This document shows, piece after piece, positions 5,335 through 5,335 of a stretch of DNA of 5,335 bases (its first letter is position 1; every line of letters starts with the position of its first letter). The DNA comes from Chitinophagaceae bacterium. Its GTDB lineage: Bacteria; Bacteroidota; Bacteroidia; Chitinophagales; Chitinophagaceae. The stretch is from the NCBI GenBank assembly GCA_003526435.1, contig DPWF01000412.1:1-5335 (forward strand), in the 5' to 3' direction. The notes under the pieces were generated by a model that made no database searches, was not told the DNA's origin, and worked only from the letters and a program-made list of their open reading frames with translations. The translations under genes and the position numbers were made by a program.

Positions 5335-5335
5335 C

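Noticed and set aside
1..5335. CRISPR array, tRNA, rRNA or complete insertion sequence
   Set aside because: No regularly spaced identical repeats, no cloverleaf or rRNA sequence, and no transposase frame were seen on either strand.

Overview
The window looks like a chromosomal segment of a Bacteroidota bacterium, most likely of the Chitinophagales/Chitinophagaceae type. This is inferred from four things: there are no Shine-Dalgarno sites and the leaders are A-rich; a lipoprotein carries a charged Cys-Lys-Lys-Asp-Glu start typical of surface export in this phylum; the intergenic DNA has A-rich heptad tracts and palindromic repeats; and the ABC-F and acyl-CoA dehydrogenase sequences have a Bacteroidota flavour. 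No database search was possible.

Layout. (1) 2-241 (+): C-terminal end of an acyl-CoA dehydrogenase, cut by the window edge. (2) 242-467: a heptad A-rich tract, three consecutive stem-loops (the last a good intrinsic terminator) and a perfect 12-bp palindrome just before the next gene. (3) 468-1914 (+): a very AT-rich gene coding for an N-terminal TIR-like domain of the CBASS/Pycsar effector type (PF10137-like) followed by about eight TPR-like units. Its reading frame breaks inside the TIR domain at a T6C5 run (652-662). Removing one base, or a +1 ribosomal shift at CCC-TGA, rebuilds a seamless protein of about 481 aa. (4) 1915-2037: a strong stem-loop without a T tail. (5) 2038-2313 (-): a small membrane protein of unknown function. 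(6) 2333-2396: palindromic repeat, copy A. (7) 2397-2701: no convincing gene. (8) 2702-2854 (+): a 50-codon frame resembling the cupin arm of an AraC-type regulator. (9) 2873-3799 (+): a lipoprotein with two fasciclin (FAS1) domains. (10) 3827-3890: palindromic repeat, copy B, then a stem-loop and a second heptad tract. (11) 3973-5334 (-): an ABC-F ATPase, cut at its 5' end by the window edge.

The genes do not form one pathway. Acyl-CoA dehydrogenase and ABC-F are housekeeping-like. The fasciclin lipoprotein is probably a cell-surface protein. The TIR-TPR gene is the accessory item: it has much lower GC than its neighbours, stands alone with its own terminator-bounded unit, and has the architecture of an immune or abortive-infection effector, with a NADase-type TIR domain and a TPR sensor or scaffold. 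No cyclase, STING, SAVED or other partner gene lies beside it, so it would be a single-gene system or an undescribed arrangement. Whether it is active depends on whether the frameshift is real.
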